A stretch of DNA of 64,000 nucleotides from CAJQGY01 sp905478015 (GTDB taxonomy: Bacteria; Pseudomonadota; Gammaproteobacteria; Magnimaribacterales; D2472), in contig CALSPZ010000001.1 in assembly GCA_943788365.1 (NCBI GenBank), positions 558,001 to 622,000 of the forward strand. Direction: 5' to 3'. Below are positions 61,457 through 64,000 of this stretch, piece by piece. Both the position numbers and the translations under genes were made by a program. Within the stretch, counting starts at the first letter, position 1. Each line of letters starts with the position of its first letter. Under the pieces are notes generated by a model. It was not told where the DNA came from. It ran no database searches and was given only the letters and a program-made list of their open reading frames with translations.

Positions 61457-62194
61457 TTACTCTCCTGGTTCAAAATTATCAGGAAATTGAGCATTGGTGT
61501 GCACTTCTTGCACATCATCAAGATCATCCATAAAGTCCATGATTTTTAATATTTTTTCAGCCATTTCTTGATCAACCTCTATAAGGGTATCTGCTCTAAG
61601 TGTTGTTTCAGCATTTGAAATTTCAATATCTTTTGATTTAAGAACATCATTTACATTACTTAAATCATTATGAGGAGTAATGAGTTCAAAATATTCACCC
61701 TCATCAATTAGATCTTCTGCACCAGCATCTAGTGCAATATCCATCAAATCATCTTCAGCAACTCCCTTGCCTACATGGATGATGCCAAGCTTGTTAAATA
61801 GATAAGCCACTGAACCATCTGTACCAAGATTACCGCCAAATTTTGAAAAAGCATGCCTAACATCTGAAACTGTTCTATTTCTATTATCTGTCATTGTCTC
61901 CACAAGAATCGCTACACCTCCAGGACCATAACCTTCAAATACTATTTCTTCTAAACTGCCTGTCTCGCCAGTGCCTGAACCTTTTTGAATGGCTCTTTTT
62001 ATAGTGTCTTTGGGCATGTTTGATTGATTTGCTTTTTCAAGCGCAAGTCTCAATCTAGGATTGTCTTCTGGATCTGGACCGCCTTTAGCTGCAACTGTTA
62101 TTTCTCTAATAACCTTAGTCCATACTTTAGCTCTAGAGGCGTCTTGTCTTGCTTTGCGATGTTTTATATTTGCCCATTTAGAATGTCCTGCCAT
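61457..62194 (-). CDS. yebC: YebC/PmpR family protein
   Basis: Widely conserved protein first seen as a transcription regulator and now linked to translation of difficult sequences. It begins MAGHSKWANIKHRKARQDA and has the acidic pore region DNPRLRLALEKANQSNMPKDTI and YGPGGVAILVETMTDNRNRT, in part. The 245-residue length is normal. It follows aspS with no gap. Confidence 0.97.
   Translation of the reverse strand: MAGHSKWANIKHRKARQDASRAKVWTKVIREITVAAKGGPDPEDNPRLRLALEKANQSNMPKDTIKRAIQKGSGTGETGSLEEIVFEGYGPGGVAILVETMTDNRNRTVSDVRHAFSKFGGNLGTDGSVAYLFNKLGIIHVGKGVAEDDLMDIALDAGAEDLIDEGEYFELITPHNDLSNVNDVLKSKDIEISNAETTLRADTLIEVDQEMAEKILKIMDFMDDLDDVQEVHTNAQFPDNFEPGE
61461..61466 (-). promoter_or_regulatory. 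Ribosome-binding site of the PDDEXK-like gene
   Basis: AGGAGA on the minus strand, formed by the last codons of yebC, six bases before TTG 61452-61454. It supports active translation of the nuclease-like gene from that TTG. Confidence 0.75.
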
Positions 62195-63964
62195 TTAATC
62201 CTCTTCTATTTGTGTTGATCTTATTTTAAGCTCATCTAATTGGGCATTGTCAACTTTACTGGGGGCTTCTGTAAGGAGGCATGTTGCACTCTGTGTTTTA
62301 GGAAATGCAATCACATCTCTTATATTTGAAGTTTTAGTTATAAGCATTACGAGCCTATCCAGCCCAAATGCAATACCTCCATGAGGTGGGCATCCCGAAG
62401 ATAAAGCATTTAAAAGAAAGCCAAATTTATTTTTTGCTTCTTTGTTGGATATTTTTAAAATATCAAAAACTGCTTTTTGCATCTCTTCTTGATAAATCCT
62501 TAGAGATCCTCCTCCAACCTCATAACCATTCAGAACAATATCATAGGCATAAGCTATTGCATTTTCAGGCTGGTCAAGTAACTCATCTGCAGAACATTTA
62601 GGCAAGGTAAATGGATGGTGTAAAGATGTTAAATTATTCTGACTATTTTTTTCAAACATAGGGAAGTTAACTACCCAGCATGGCGCCCATTCAGAAGAAT
62701 ATAAATCTAATTCTTCTCCTAATTTTTTTATTAAGCTACTCATAGATAAATTAACAGTATTTTTAGGTCCAGCTCCGAAAAATACTAGGTCGCCCTTCTC
62801 AAGGTTAAGTTTTTCAATAATGCCTTCAACAGTCTGCTTATTTAAAAATTTTAAAATTGGAGATTGAAGGCCGTTATCAGTTCCATCTAGATCATTAATT
62901 TTTATATAAGCTAAACCTTTCGCTCCTAATTTTGAAACATACTTGGTATATTCATCAATCTTTCCTCTGCTTAGAGAATTTCCGCCAGGAATTTTTAAAG
63001 CAACTACTCTAGATTTTGCATCCTTGGCTGGATTGGAGAAAACTTTAAACTCCTCATTTATCACCAAGTCAGAGATTTCAACTAAATGAAGAGGAATTCT
63101 TAAATCTGGTTTATCACATCCATATTTTTCTATTGAATCATGCCAATTGATAACTGGGAACTTATCGAGCTTATGGTCACAAAATTTTTCAATTAGTTCC
63201 TTAACCATACCTTCAGCTAGATCAAGAATGTAATCTTGGTCTATAAATGATGCTTCTATATCTATTTGTGTAAATTCTGGTTGTCTATCAGCTCTTAAGT
63301 CCTCATCTCTAAAACATCTAGCTACTTGATAATACTTATCAAGCCCTCCCATCATTAACATTTGCTTAAAGAGTTGAGGTGACTGAGGTAAAGCAAAGAA
63401 GTTACCAGGCTGAACTCTACTAGGCAATATGTAATCCCTTGCTCCTTCCGGAGTTGCTCTTGTTAATATAGGTGTTTCAATTTCATTAAAATCTCTATCA
63501 TCTAGATAATTTCTTATAGTTGATGATATTTTAGACCTTGTAACAATCCTCTGATTCATATCAGGTCTTCTAAGGTCAAGTACTCTATTTTTTAATCTTA
63601 CATCCTCATTAACCTCTTGGTAATCGTCAAGGGGAAAGACTGGAGTAGATGCTTTGCTAAGAATTTTAATGGAATCAGCCTCAAGCTCAACTTCGCCAGT
63701 AATCATATTTGCATTAGATGTTCCCTCAAGTCTTTTGCTTACAGTTCCGCTAATTGATACTACAAACTCATTCCTTAGGGTTTCAGCAATTGCAAATGAT
63801 TCTTTGGACTCAGGGTTGAATACAACTTGGCAAATACCTTTAATATCTCTTAAATCTAAAAAAATAACGCCCCCATGATCCCTTCTCTTGTGAACCCATC
63901 CACAAAGTGTTATTTGTTCTTTTAGATTTTTGGTAGTTATTTCACCACAATAATGTGATCTCAT
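62195..63964 (-). CDS. aspS: Aspartate--tRNA ligase
   Basis: Bacterial-type class II synthetase, 589 residues (E. coli 590). OB-fold at 1-110 (GWVHKRRDHGGVIFLDLRD); motif 2 (ARCFRDEDLRADRQPEFTQID, in part); the GAD insertion domain at about 290-410; and motif 3 (GIAFGLDRLVML). A GAGG ribosome site precedes the ATG at 63962-63964. It heads the run aspS-yebC-nuclease-ybgC-tolQRAB-pal-cpoB. Confidence 0.98.
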   Translation of the reverse strand: MRSHYCGEITTKNLKEQITLCGWVHKRRDHGGVIFLDLRDIKGICQVVFNPESKESFAIAETLRNEFVVSISGTVSKRLEGTSNANMITGEVELEADSIKILSKASTPVFPLDDYQEVNEDVRLKNRVLDLRRPDMNQRIVTRSKISSTIRNYLDDRDFNEIETPILTRATPEGARDYILPSRVQPGNFFALPQSPQLFKQMLMMGGLDKYYQVARCFRDEDLRADRQPEFTQIDIEASFIDQDYILDLAEGMVKELIEKFCDHKLDKFPVINWHDSIEKYGCDKPDLRIPLHLVEISDLVINEEFKVFSNPAKDAKSRVVALKIPGGNSLSRGKIDEYTKYVSKLGAKGLAYIKINDLDGTDNGLQSPILKFLNKQTVEGIIEKLNLEKGDLVFFGAGPKNTVNLSMSSLIKKLGEELDLYSSEWAPCWVVNFPMFEKNSQNNLTSLHHPFTLPKCSADELLDQPENAIAYAYDIVLNGYEVGGGSLRIYQEEMQKAVFDILKISNKEAKNKFGFLLNALSSGCPPHGGIAFGLDRLVMLITKTSNIRDVIAFPKTQSATCLLTEAPSKVDNAQLDELKIRSTQIEED

Positions 63965-64000
63965 GTTTATTCCTCATTAATTAAGTAATCTTATCTTGTT

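Overview
This window is a gene-dense, AT-rich stretch of a free-living gammaproteobacterium with a streamlined genome. About 69 protein genes and one tRNA fit in 64 kb. No gene-free stretch exceeds about 150 bases, and many neighbours overlap or share stop/start bases. Gene content and order (tol-pal, bamB/yfgM, isc, sdh-suc, rpsP-rimM-trmD-rplS, murJ-ribF-ileS-lspA) are gammaproteobacterial. Low GC, short intergenic gaps and missing accessory genes recall marine lineages such as SAR86. That placement is inference. No mobile element, CRISPR array, rRNA or phage block is visible.

Layout. (1) 1-9822, minus strand: lysS (cut by the window edge), prfB, thrC, hom, alaC, dsbC, xerD, rplS, trmD, rimM, rpsP. 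This is a translation, threonine and envelope-folding block. S16 and L19 carry long acidic extensions, and the S16 extension is a 15-bp tandem repeat array. (2) 9926-11755, plus strand: a YpjD-like membrane protein and a CNNM/CorC-type protein, ending at a bidirectional terminator. (3) 11783-24247, minus: a PuuD-like membrane protein, groSL, a VanZ-like protein, ampG, ampD, ispH, lspA, ileS, ribF, murJ, msrB and a winged-helix-like protein. (4) 24399-27599: pdxB and an acyltransferase (minus), then a MATE exporter (plus). (5) 27571-38293, minus: one TCA-cycle operon, sdhCDAB-sucAB-lpdA-sucCD. (6) 38390-51920, minus: der, bamB, yfgM, hisS, ispG, rodZ, rlmN, ndk, then the Fe-S cluster operon iscRSUA-fdx-iscX, then purC, bamC and dapA. 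(7) 51990-56354: bcp and bepA (plus) facing perM and a nucleotide-carrier-like transporter (minus). (8) 56370-63964, minus: aspS, yebC, a PDDEXK nuclease-like gene, ybgC, tolQRAB, pal, cpoB and tRNA-Lys.

How the parts work together. Energy metabolism sits in one operon running from succinate dehydrogenase through 2-oxoglutarate dehydrogenase to succinyl-CoA synthetase. Fe-S assembly is headed by an IscR gene whose promoter carries a near-ideal IscR operator, and it can supply IspG, IspH, RlmN, SdhB and ferredoxin, all encoded here. Envelope upkeep is served by Tol-Pal, BamB/BamC/BepA, LspA, MurJ, RodZ and the AmpG/AmpD recycling pair.

The most notable departures from textbook gene order are losses or substitutions at conserved positions. 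ruvC-ruvA-ruvB is absent between yebC and ybgC, and a predicted PDDEXK (phage/Hjc-resolvase-like) nuclease sits there instead. hscB-hscA is absent from the isc operon. ffh, recJ, fkpB and pilF are missing from their usual slots. prfB has no programmed frameshift. Whether the missing genes lie elsewhere in the genome cannot be judged from this window.
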